Shown here one piece after another: positions 48,501-60,800 of a stretch of 64,000 bases of DNA. Numbering within the stretch: the first letter of the stretch is position 1; each line of letters begins with the position of its first letter. The position numbers were made by a program, and so were the translations under genes. The stretch covers positions 14,102,706 through 14,166,705 of the forward strand of contig CM028905.1 in NCBI GenBank assembly GCA_016801885.1, given 5' to 3'. Origin of the DNA: Toxotes chatareus (taxonomy: Eukaryota; Chordata; Actinopteri; Toxotidae). The notes under the pieces were generated by a model. The model made no database searches. It saw only the letters and a program-made list of their open reading frames with translations, and was not told where the DNA came from.

Positions 48501-50904
48501 GCACACGCACACCTACACACGCGCTCACTTAACTCTTAATTATCACGGATGCTCTAGTCATCAATTATTAAGCATACTCTAGGCGTTGCTAATGGTATTT
48601 TTGGAGAGGAAGCTTTATCTACTGTAAGAAGGTAGATATCTAGTTTGGGAGTCTGTGAAATAATTTATTGTGGGCCCCCAGGCAGTTTAAATGCTGTCTG
48701 TATTTAAATCAACTGCAATGTCTCAGCAAGTTTAGGTTGTTTTGTCTGACCCTAATTTTGTATCCATTCAGATTGCAATTACTTTCTAGCTGGCAAGCAA
48801 GAACGTTTCGATATTATCAGACAAATCTTTCAGACAGATATTACAGTAACACTAGTGTGCAGACACTAATCTGCACTGTCTGCTGTTACACATTGATTTC
48901 ATCAGTACTTTTGTCAAATCTTTTATCACCAAAGGGAAATTGGGATATTCTAAATCATGAGTTATGTAAATGACGTAACATGCAGCATTTGGATTCCTAC
49001 TGTACGACTAGTTATAACGATGGCAGTTTGATTGACAGGAAATCATATCATAGCAGATGGCTGCAGAGTCTGAGGCCAATTGGGGGACATTTCGGGGAAA
49101 GAGAATATCTGTTAGGATATACTGTTCCAGTGGCTTAAAACAAAACACCTCGATATCACGGTACAGTGACAGGCCTTGAAGTTCACCTCTCAGCTTTAAA
49201 ACAAATGCTTTCAATTTGGGACAATCCAAGCATCACCAAAGTGAGATGTTGTGCCGGGTGAAGTAGGGATACTGTATTTCAGAAGGAGAAAGAGAGACAG
49301 TGAACGGCTTTGGTGGCGAAATCAGCAGTGTTGCTTGTCAGCTCCTCCGTAATGGAAAATGTATTTAAAATGGGGTCTACTGGATCTCATTTTACGAATC
49401 ATTAATAATAAATTGGCGCCATCAATCCTAATGATGACGGGTCCCCTATTATCAGGCCAGCATTTGGGAAACTTCTGTTGGCTTGGATCAATTAATTCCC
49501 GTTTTCCCTATACATAAAACATCTGTTTGGTTTCTTGAAAAACAGTGTTGCATATAACAAAGGACCTTGGGGTCTTTGTCCCTGCTGGCTGGGTAAGTCA
49601 CCCATTTAACCTCTGGTTGCTGTTGGTCTTGTCTGCTGATGCAAGAGCCAGAGAGCAGGGAAGGCTAAACTCACGGCAATGACCACATACAGTATGGATG
49701 GTGGTGGGGGGCTATTGTGAACCTACAGTAGCTGAGTTAAAGATCCATGACTGTACACGCTCCAGCCATATGACCACTCTAATAGAAGAGATTATTTGGA
49801 GCACTGGGGGGCATTATGGTTAGATGATCATGGATATGTCCTTGAACAACATCCATCACTCATATTTTTTCCTTCGCTTCTTGCCATGTTTATGAGCATG
49901 CCATGATTTGCAGTCATTATGAGGATTTCCTTTCACATACAAAGCATGCAGCTAGGTCAGTGCATGCAGAGACGTATAAAACAGGGTGCCATTTATTAAC
50001 TGTAAAATGTTTTCACAACAGCATTATTTTCATTTCTCATGACCAACACTGGCTGGCTTCCAAAATTGGGAATGCTGAAAAAGGTGCACGTCAGGACATT
50101 TATCCAGCAGGATAGTTCATAGGAATGTTTATGGGCCTCTGTGGGAGTAATGATGAATTACCAAGCTCCAACTCTGCAAAGAAAGCAACTGAAAGAGTGT
50201 TGATTTAATTACATTAAAGCTGCAATTAAACAGCAACCCCGTCCACAGCCAAAACATTTTGGGTGTGCTGAAAGCTTGTTCTACATTAGCATTAGACAGA
50301 AGAATACAATTGATGTTATCTGGAATCGTGATATCTATTTGTTCATTTAATCAACAGTAGACGTGCATTTTTAATTTCCCGTCTCGTCTGCCAAATGTCC
50401 AGTCATAGCGTGGAATTTGTTTGAATTTAACCAAGAGGAACCTCACTGGATGAATGAGACTTGTGCTAATAGGAGCTTGCATTAGCTGAGGCTGAACACC
50501 AAACTGCATCATTTGCATCAGCTCAGCAGTCTGAAAAACTCACAGTGCTATTATGAAAAAAGTTCTTAAATTAATAACACACTGTGTTACTTATTTAAGA
50601 ATACGACCTGCTATTTGTCCTGATGATAAAGTCAACAGCACTCGCTGTCAAACTGAGCCAACCAATGCTTGTATTTTCAATTCCAAAACCCCCTGACCCT
50701 GAACTCCTTCCTGTCAAAGGCAATAACTGAAACCAAGAGCTATTATTTAAAATATGAGCCCATTTACTATCATTTAAAATACCAAATTTACATAAATGGC
50801 ACTGACCCTCTAACCAAAGTTAACCATACTCTGTCAGCTGGATTTCAGTTATAATATCCTCCTTACCTGGCTAAAACGTTACCCACAGGCTTCCAATCCT
50901 CCTA

Positions 50905-52024
50905 GCAGATCCTTGCCTGCCACATCAGATTGGATGGGTCTCTCCACAGATGTTGTGTGGGGTTTAAGTCTGGGCTTGGACTGGGCCACTCAAGGACAGT
51001 CAGGGTCTTGGAGTCCCAAAGTCACTCCAGTGTTGTCTTGGCTTTATGCTTTGGGTTGCTGTCATGCTGAAAGGTGAATTGTCACCCCAGTCTCAGGTCA
51101 TGTGAACCAGGTTTCTTGAAAGACCTCTCTGTTTTTAGCTGCATTCATCCACGCTTCAGTTCTGACCAGAGAAGCCCCTCAGCTCCATGATGCTGCCACC
51201 ACCATGATTCACCATAGGGGTGGTATTACCCAGGTGATGAGCAGTGCCTGGTATTTACCAGACATAGTGTTTGGAGTTTTGCCCAAAGGGTTCAATTTTT
51301 GTCTCATCAGGTCAGAGAATCTTTATATTCTCATCCTCAGAGTCCTTTAAATGCTGTTTGGCAAACTCCAAACAGGCTGTTATGTGGCTTTTACTCAAAG
51401 TGGTTTTCTGTCTAATCGCTCTACCATAAGGGCTTGATTGATGGAGTGCTGCATCTCTGTAGAGGATTTCTGAAGCTCTGTTAGAGTGACCGTCCGGTTC
51501 TTGTCCCCTTCCTGACCAAGGCCCTTCTTGCCTAGTTACTCAGTTTGGCCAGATGGTCTCTAGGAAGAGACCTGGTGGTTCCAAAGATCTTCCATTTCAC
51601 AGTATTGAGGCCACTGTGCTCCTAGGAAAACTTTAGAAATGGTTTATACCCTTACTCTTATCTGTACCCAGATAAGTCCAAAGTCCAAATCTTATCTTTG
51701 AGGTTTACACAGAGTTCATTGAACTTCATGGCTTAGCTTCTGGCCAAGTTCTCTTCAGTCAAGTTTGAAACACATCTCAGAGAGGTTGCAGCTGACCACA
51801 TCTTGGAGTGTCACAGCAAAGGGTCAGAATCCTTTTTGCAAATTTATTAAAAATCAAAAACTGAAATCTCTCATATCCCAAATTTCTAAAATCACATTTT
51901 TACGTTGTTGTTTTGGATTACTGAGTGCAGACTGAAGGGCAGTTTTTTTTTCCATTTAAAATGAACTCTACAACAGCATAAAGTGCAAAAGGTGAAGGGG
52001 TCTGAATACTGTTTTAAACCGCTG
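50905..52024 (-). mobile_element. Tc1-like DNA transposon relic, 5'-truncated on the + strand
   Basis: Read on the + strand, the sequence follows the antisense of a fish Tc1 transposase: CTGGGCCACTCAAGGAC, TGATGCTGCCACCACCATG, GGTGATGAGCAGTGCCTGG and GAGTGACCGTCCGGTTCTTG occur in the expected order. On the minus strand 50997-50961 translates to VLEWPSPSPDLNP, the conserved segment before the third catalytic residue. The right terminus carries GGTGAAGGGGTCTGAATACT and ends CTG next to TA at 52025-52026. No matching left inverted repeat was found, so the other end is deleted or degraded. Frames are broken; it is inactive. Confidence 0.85.
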
Positions 52025-53704
52025 TATTGTTGTATTGTTACACATTTATCTGAATGTGTGTGACCTACTCTCACCCAGAAACAAGAAGCTGGCATTTTTA
52101 GGATGTGTTGCTGTGTGGATGGATCTGCCTGACACTTAACATATACAAAACAAAAACACTGTCATGGTTTATTGTCTGGTCAGATTTTGATTAGATTTTC
52201 TCAGCATTTGTTAGAGCTCTGTATACAATGAAATGTACCATCACCTGCTCTGACAGTTGCTAATTGTGACCTGTTTGAACCTGAACGTGCAGGAAAATGT
52301 GCCATCTGCGCATGTGAACTATCATATGACCAGTCTTAACTGAATTATAACAAATTTAACGTTTTTAAAATGAGGGTAATTAAAATGTGTGTTCTCAAGT
52401 TATTTCGTGTGATTTGATGCGTTTGAAAATATTTAAACATATAAAACATACTTACGATATTATCCAGTGTTTTAAATGGTTAAATGTACCTTAAAAAAAA
52501 AAAAAGGAAAAGATAATGAACAAATCTTTTTCAAAACCCTTTTCCCACCTTCTTTGGGAAACTGTCCCTGATGCAGATAAAATAGTCTGAGAGGGAGTTA
52601 CATCCACCCCTTACAGGTGTACATGCTGATCTTTATAATCTGATAATTCTCACTATTACTCTCCTGATATCTTAATAACATCACTACTTGCTGCTGCAGC
52701 TTCCTCCTCCACCTGACCCTCTTTCTTATGTGCTAAAGCTTTCCTCTGTTGTTGCCTTTGCAAAGATGTTCACATATGTTTACAGTTATCTCTAAATCCT
52801 GTACATTGTTATTCATGTGGTTGTTATACTGGTGGATTAGTGTATTGACCTTAGAGGTGCTTTTTTCCCCCCATGATGATGTTGTAGCAGCATATTCTGT
52901 GTGTTGATTTCAGTGAGCATTCTTTGAAAGATAAAACAACATGCCTTGCATCTCATTTATTAGCACGCTCATAGTCACAGGAAACATGCGACAGGAAACT
53001 TTGAAATTCATATTGTTATTCTCAGCATTAAGCTTGATGAAATATTGCATGTTGTTGCTGTTCACGTGGGTTATCTACGCTCAAGAGCTGCTGAAAGGGT
53101 CAACCAAGATACTGCATGTCAGACACCAAACTCACAGCAGCACACGACATACCTTACATTATTCATAGTGTCACAGTTTATAAATGTAAAAACCCGCAGG
53201 CCTTTAGCAGCTTGGTCAAACTACTGCAGAAACTTTGAAGTTCCTGAGATTTTATCATTACGGTTTCTGTGGAGAAAGGTTGAATCCACTTCGGAGCTGC
53301 CATGTAGGAAAAGTGAACTCTGATCAGTGTAATTATGTTTCTGGGTTATTAAAATATGTTTATGGTCCCTTAAGTTTGTTTATCAGTCGGTCTCTTTGGC
53401 TAATTGGCAGTTGGCATAATACCCCGAAAACTTGTTAACAGACGCTGATGAAATTGGAGAAGCTAGGCCATGGTCTGTACTTTAAATTGGGAATTATGTA
53501 AATTCATTGTGGGGGGGAAAGGGAATTTTCGAACATTTAAGCTTTTTTTTCCTCATGAGCTATTTCACTTACTTGAATAGAAAAACAAAAATTGGCACAT
53601 TCTACTGTATATCCCAAGACTCTATCATGTTGTGTATTTTAATGCAGATTCTGGTTCACATTTCTAAAGACCTAACTAATTTAGAGGTTTTTGCTTAATT
53701 GGCC
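52025..53704. other. non-coding stretch
   Basis: AT-rich, with an A-tract at about 52493-52505. The overlapping + strand ORFs between 52941 and 53438 have no family resemblance. Confidence 0.45.
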
Positions 53705-54015
53705 GAGACACACGCTAAGTGCTTCGTAATTTTATTAACCATGCTAGCAGCTTGGCTCTTGGGACGGCAGTGTCACTTGGTCTGTCCACCGCTTTGGTCC
53801 AGTTTGATATATCTCAAAACTACTGGACTAATTATTTTGCACAGACATTCACGGTCACCACAAGATGAACCCTGCTGAACCTTTAGTGATTCCCTGGCTT
53901 TTCCTTCTATTTTTTTTTGTAAAATATCTGGTCAAGTAGTGGATGGAGTGCCTTGAAATCTGGAACTGATATACATGGTTTCCGGATAATTATTACTATC
54001 CCTGTGGTTACCCCC
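53705..54015. mobile_element. interspersed repeat fragment of a common teleost family
   Basis: The phrases GGTCCAGTTTGATATATCTC, ACTACTGGAC, CACAGACATTCACGGTC, AGATGAACCCTGCTGAACCT and TTTAGTGATTCCCTGGCTTT occur in the order found in a high-copy fish repeat that I recall, with about 20-25% apparent divergence. Its class is uncertain (LINE 3' end or non-autonomous DNA element). No coding capacity. Confidence 0.55.
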
Positions 54016-54572
54016 CCTACTTGTAATCCATCATCAGGTCCTCATCTAGTGTGACTGAAGACTCCTAGTCTTGGTGAAGCTTAATATCATTTTCAAACAC
54101 AGATACTTCTATTGTACAAGTGAGCGTTTAAATATGCAGTGACAAAATGTATGACTCTTTTGTTTTTAATAGGGAGCCACTCTGGAGGCTGTTGTGTTGC
54201 CTGGTTGATCTTTAATAATAATTGCCTGCCAATTGAATAGAGCGTTAGTGTGTGTCATGGTGCAATCAAAATGAGCCACTTCATTTTCATTTTCTTACTT
54301 ATTCTTTTTTTTAAGTCACTTTCAAAACCAGTCAGCCTGGGCCCCAGAAAACTTGAGGTGCTGGTGCTTTTGAAATGTTTCTTACAAAAAAAGGTAATTA
54401 CCTCTATTCATCTGTAAACCATGGTAAATTAATGTTTTCTGGCATGCAGGAAGTTCTTGAGAGTTAATACTGTGACAGTGCTAAGCCACCAAAGGATGTG
54501 CTGCTTACCGTGCTGTTGTGATGCATACTGAATAGTCACATTGTAACAGGAAATAATACGATTAAATTCTAG

Positions 54573-54797
54573 TTAGAAATTTTTATTTCTGCGTCGGTAA
54601 AGTCTTTCATTCTCGGGAACGTTGTCAGCCCGACACTGCTGATTGTTAAGGCGCAGGCTGAATACAGCTTTTCCTCGTGCCTGCCTTGTCATGCCACCGC
54701 TCAACTCATATGGCAGATCTACCGCCCGCAGCAACAAATGAGTCATGTCTTCATGCATGCAACCAGGTCTCAACTGAAACAGCGCTAGCCCTGTAGC
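54573..54797 (-). other. candidate coding segment, unrecognised
   Basis: After an acceptor-like TTGCCTACAG on the minus strand, 74 codons are open from 54797 to TAA. CpG and charged residues are unusually frequent; visible stretches include THLLLRAVDLPYELSGG and QCRADNVPENERLYRRR. An AATAAA occurs just before the stop. No family is recognised. It may be a terminal exon, a remnant of a retroelement or gene copy, or chance. Confidence 0.25.
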
Positions 54798-54849
54798 CTG
54801 TAGGCAATGTGTGACCATTCCCGTAAAATTCATCTATCAATACTGACAG

Positions 54850-57800
54850 CAACCACACCATACTTATTATGATCAATGTTGCTGAAAGTGTTTTGGTTGC
54901 CTCAGGTTGGGTTGAGCTTTGATTCTGTTACTGTCCTGTACCTCTGTAACACTGTACAGTCTAATGTGAGGGGGTCTCAAGAGCTTAACCTGAACTTTGA
55001 AGTCTAGATGAATAATTAGATTACTGTTTGACTGTTTTGGTAGACTGTAATCAGACAAGCGTTTCATTACATGAAGGACTGTATGTAGTTATTACAGTAC
55101 ACTCAGTAAACAATAAATGTCATAGCATATTGAAAACTAGTGTTAAATCAGTTTTTTCTGTCATAATATCTGCTTGTCAGTAAAGTCTGCCGCATGCAGC
55201 GTGAGTACAATGTCAATATAATGTCATTTAAAATGTCTTTTTTCATGTTTCTCTATTTTCAACCAGAATTGAATATCAGCTGAGTGTCCCATTGTGGGGT
55301 TGCATTAAACTGTCAACCTAGGTATCGCTGCTCATGAGGAATACCTCATAAAAATAAATAAATAAAAAGTAGAACTGTGATTTACAAACATTAGCCTCAT
55401 GGGCAGAGCATTCTTATCTGAATTATGTCAAGGCTTCCCAATGATGTGAAGCAGTCTGCTCGGAGGAGCTGTGCTGTTATCTGAGGAAGCATGCGAAAAT
55501 GGGTCTTTATTGTCTGATGTGGCTGCTTTCATGCCACATCTTACCCCTGACAAACAAACAAACCAGAGACAGCTGCACAGATTGCACTTAGCGCACAGCC
55601 ACTCAGGCTAAGCGGACAGAAGTCATACTGAAATGAAGAGCACCTCAGGTAAGAGGCAGTGTCCGAGACATTTCCTCAACTAGATTGGCTGAGATTAGGA
55701 CAAACAAGGCTGTTTCCCTCCCAACTACAAGCCCAGTTGTGACATTTGCATCCATTTAGATAATTGTAAGTGACAGCCAACATGTTTCGGCCTTTACTTA
55801 GTGGTATGCCGTGGCTTTCTTCAGCTTCAATTATTTAGATCTTTGTTGGACAGAGTATTGCACCTCTCTCCCAGGCTTTTCAACAACATCTGATTTGTTA
55901 CAAGCCACTCTCGTCAAGGCAAAAACTCTTGCTTTAACACTTGACTAGTTAGATTTTGAAGTTCAGAATGATCTGGAGCTCACAGGGCTTTCAGACTACG
56001 TTGATTCTCTGTTGCACAATGGGCTGAACTTGATGCTATTCATGTCCCGGAAACACACGGTGTGTGCGATTGCGATTCAAACCATTATAACATTACCATA
56101 CAGTATAATCAGGGAGTGTTGGCTACTGCAATGTTTTGATATTAACAAGCCCGTGCAGACACCTTTTCTTGCTCAGTTCATTGAACACATTTACATGCAG
56201 TTCTAAACACCTCTGAGGGCATCACTCCTTTCCCAGGAAAACATCCTCCAGTGCACAGTAAATAATGGTCTTTATACTTAAGAGTGAACTGGCGTGATGG
56301 TTAAAACAAAATACAAACAATTATATTAAATAAATGAAAAGTAGAAGGGGGGGGGCTAGTGATGTAAGATGCATACCATGTTAGTGCAAGGTCCCTGAAT
56401 CTGAATCTGTCCAGTGACCTTTGATGCATATTATCCTTGGTTTTTTATTATTATTATTATTATGGTGCAGAACTGCATGATGACACATACAGACATTGCA
56501 TAATTTCAAATGAATGTTCTTTGGCTCTCAGTGTGATATACACAGTGGGAAAGAACGGATAGTATACATACTGGATCTACATTGCATAAAATATTGCCTT
56601 TATGACATGTGGGTCAAGTTGACTTAAGTGTAGCATGTAGATCTCATGGTCTTAGCTCCATAATGGGGATAAAGAGATACACCTTAGGTCGGTAAATCTC
56701 TCAGTGACCGACACTTTTATTCGTTTTATTATTTTATTTAATTAACAAGTTAATTCCCAGTTTGTGTCAGAAGATTTAACACTTAAGGTTCACAACATCT
56801 GATACTTCTGCAGTGAGCTGTTCAGAGATTTCAAATTAACAGGTTTTCTGTGAAATACTTTGGGATATTTTTTGCTTTAAACAAATCTCCAAACAGCATA
56901 TCCTGGGGATAATCAAAGTGTATTTTTTTCCGTCCTCTTTGTGGGATTATTTTTGGGGAGACCTGTTTTTGTTCTTTTGTTTTTTTTTTTTGCTTACAAT
57001 TAAGTCTCCTTTGGGTAAAGTTCTCAAGCTTCTAAGAAGAATCAGACCGATGTTGTTGCTCCAAAGCACATTCATGTCATCACTTGTTTTTATTTCTCAT
57101 ATGAAATATGTATTTTCATTCCTGGTTTCTATTAATATATGAAAAAATATGAAAATCAGCCTGCTAGAAATGCATGATCAATCAACAGTGAAGATTATGT
57201 CTCCTTTTATTATTGTCAGTGTTATATTATTGTTGTATGGTAATGCACTGCAGACTTTTCAATCCAGTTTGTCTTCCCAATTGTAGTAGCATGGAAAGAT
57301 GCCAGAAATGCCACTTTATTCTCAATGATTTCATGGACCGTTCATACAGACATACTTGAAGGGTGAAGTGGACAATTTAGCAACATCGCTGATGGTACAA
57401 TAATTTATTTATTTATTTTTTTTTGTGGTTGGTGGACAAAGGATGTTTTAAAATGGACAAAGCTGATGGGGATAAAGTTAGAACAAAAGAACTAATTTGC
57501 AAGTTAATAGTGCTTAATCAGTTTGCTGCATTAGTGGCTGTTATGACAAAGGGATATGGGCAGAGGGATTTGGACAAAGAGGGTTTTAGAGCCAGTGAAA
57601 AGGCCAGGGCCCAGATGTGATAACATTACAGTGAGTTTAACATTGTGCTGGTTGAAGGTGAACGAGTATGAAGTCTTTAGCCAATAATGTGGATAATTAT
57701 GCATGCATATAGAGTAGTTAAATAATCACACAACTGAACAGAGATCCACACTCTGACAGTTCACCTGATCAACCATCCAGTAAATAGTCCCTGCTTGTGT

Positions 57801-60800
57801 TCCGGTAAAATTGTGTTATAATGCCTATGTAGTCATTTATTGGAGGATTATTTATATAAAACTATTTTTGCTTCACGACCTGACTAAGCATTTCCAAAAT
57901 CTGGAATCTGGAGAGCGAGATTTACAACCTGTAGCTGATATCTGAATGAATTCCCAACTTTTGAAGGATACAGGCAAGACTGTTCACTCATTAAGGTGGT
58001 GAATATTCAATTTGCAAAGATATGATCTTACTCTGCAAAAGAGCAATATTAATAGGGCCGGGGTACATGCTCTTATCCAAACACATATAAATTAATCATG
58101 TCTCCCCAGTGTAGGCAGTGTTGTGCAGCAAACATCTGTAGCATAAATTACTCCATTGCAATCACATCATGTCTACCCACAGACAAACAGGAGATTTAAT
58201 GATTTTCTGTTTACATGTTTAGCTGGGGAAACATAGCTGCTGTCCCCGGACCTGGCTAAAGGAAAAACTTAACTGCAACAGCTGAAAATTGTAGAGGCTT
58301 CCATAATATTTTTATTAGAGTTACTTTGTGATAGGATTGTTATTTCCCAGATGCAATTTGATATAGATTGGGTTTTCATTTATCTAGAGGCTTTAATTGG
58401 CCCAACCTAACCCATATAGAAAATCTGCATATGTTAATGAGTTATCAGTTTCACCCCAATGAAGCAAGGTGATTCCATATTATCGAGTGATAATGGCTAG
58501 TTTTTAGATGCTTTAACCTCACCTTTTAACTCAGGTAATACGATTATAATCTGGTGAGGCTGTCATATGTTTTATGAGACACACTCTTGTGTGAGATATC
58601 ACTTTTATTACAGCACAGTCAGTAGCTCTTGTGGCAAAAAGGCAAATCACAGTGTTGGTTCAAAACAGAAGCATCAAACAGATGGCATTTTGCAGAACCT
58701 GCCATCATTTTTCTTTATGGCATTCAAGAACCAGTGCAACTTAGATCACAATTGGCGCCACTCATGACAAGTGCAGATGGTGTTTTTGACTGTTTATTGA
58801 TAATAGAATAGGGAACCAGGTGAAACTGCTTTGGCAGGGTGCGGCTGACCGGGTGTTCACTCGCAAATATTCGTCACAATTGCTCAATAAATTAGAGTTA
58901 CAGATGACTGTTAGATTTCCGTCTGGGGTCATTTATGTAGCTTTCATCCTTATTTTTCAGGTTTGTATGGTATGTCCCTTTTCGACTTCCTTCATTAAGA
59001 CAGTTTGAGTATTATAGCAGGGCAGTTTCCTACACTATGGCAGATCTAACTGTCAAAGTGAGACTTGACCTTTGGGTCCTGTGAGTTATCCAGTGCGTAT
59101 GCATCACAGCTGCAGGTTTCTACTGAGGTCATTATGAATCTGAGCAATACACCTCATGCCTTATCAAAGCCACAGAGATGGATCACATGTTATAAATATT
59201 GTATCAGGCACCAGTCTTTCTCAAGGAGAACCATATGTACGGCTCAGTCAGACCCCCACCTTTCATGACCTGCAGTACCATGGAGTTATGTATTTTATCA
59301 GAGCTATGCACAGAAATTCTTTTATTTTTTATAATAATCCATCTTGTACTTACAGCACCATTCAAGGCACGATGGAAATCTATTTAGAAATCTGATATCA
59401 CACAGATGTGTTCTTACTTAGTGTTGGCTTAGCAGGCACTGTAGGTTGTAAATATTCTCTTAGAATTATGTGAAGCGTGTTGTTTTCTTAAGTCGTGTTA
59501 CCGGTCGGTGGTACATGGGAGAGCCAGCGAGACCTCTGTTTGACTTCATAGAAACATTTACTCTGCTGTGCAGCTTTGCTTGTTTACATTGCATTGGGAA
59601 TGCAGCTTTTCTCAAAATGCTAAAAAAGATTAAAAAGATGAATGAAAACATAAAATGTTATCATATTACACCATGTAGTCATAAGTATTTAATGCTGAAA
59701 TGCACTGTTAAAAAGAATTGCTGATCACTTCTAAATTGTCTGAAACACTTTGGCTAAAAGAAGTATTCAAACTTGATTTTCTTTGTGTGATTTTTTTTTT
59801 CAGATTTATATTTTTTCACACATATTTTCTCTGTCTGTTGAATGGAGTACATCTGCCTGTAATAGTGGTTGTTCAGTGTGTGTTCGTCTGCTGAACTATC
59901 ATATCGTAAATTGGTCCTAGACCTCCCAAAGTAAAAGGAATATCAAGAGGTTTTTACACAACAGTCTGACTCAGTGCCCATAGCCTGCCATTCCAGGCAC
60001 ACCATCACTTCAGATGTTTGAGTCTTCATTTGCCATGACAACAGTGCAGAGGATAGAGCATGACACATCTTTGACAGGCTGGGGAGTAAAATAGGCTTGT
60101 ATGTGTTGTTTTCCTGTCACTCTTGGCTTTATGAAACATCTATGAAAGCTGGTGCTGCTGCGTCTTGTGTTGCTTTGCAGAGCTGATAATCGTATTTTAT
60201 CATGTGTCTGCAGACATCCAGGCCCCATTAACGGATGTGCCAAGCCAACTGGTCAAGTCACAGGCTGGAAATTAAACATTTTGCAAAAGGATGTGATGGA
60301 GATAAATGCATTTTCCCTGTTGTGCTTCAGAAAACCGTTACTGTGCGGTACTAGTTGCAGCGCCTAACGCACTCAGTTGGCCTAATTATACGAGATCAAC
60401 CCGAGTTGTCTGCTGCAGAAACCTGCAATTATTCATGAAAATCTGGCCTTTAAAAATCCTTTGACTCATTTCACATCACAGCCTAAAACAATAAAGAAGA
60501 AGAGGTACTTAAGTTGCCTACTGTTCTTCCATAATCACCATGATATATTAAACATAACCAGTTATGATAACGAGGTCATTAATTAAGCTAATTAATGCAT
60601 GAATTGGAAAACATCTGTTTTTGCATAACTTAAGTGGTAGTGTGATCTCTGTATTGTACAGCATGAAGTATTTATACAGAGATTTAAAGAAAAGTGTTTT
60701 GTTTTTGGTTTTTTTTGGAATTAATATGCAAATGTACGCAGAAAGGTGCTCCAAAATCAAATCGTCTGCTTCGGAGGAGTCCCGTGGTGTAACAATGAAG

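Larger units (their letters stand above)
41991..50904. other. non-coding stretch with simple repeats, no supported gene
   Basis: It holds the TG and A tracts listed separately, a (TG/CG)n stretch near 46140-46166, a perfect TGACGTCA (CRE consensus) at 47323-47330 and a complex, possibly regulatory segment at 49370-49510. The short ORFs lack family signatures. Confidence 0.45.
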
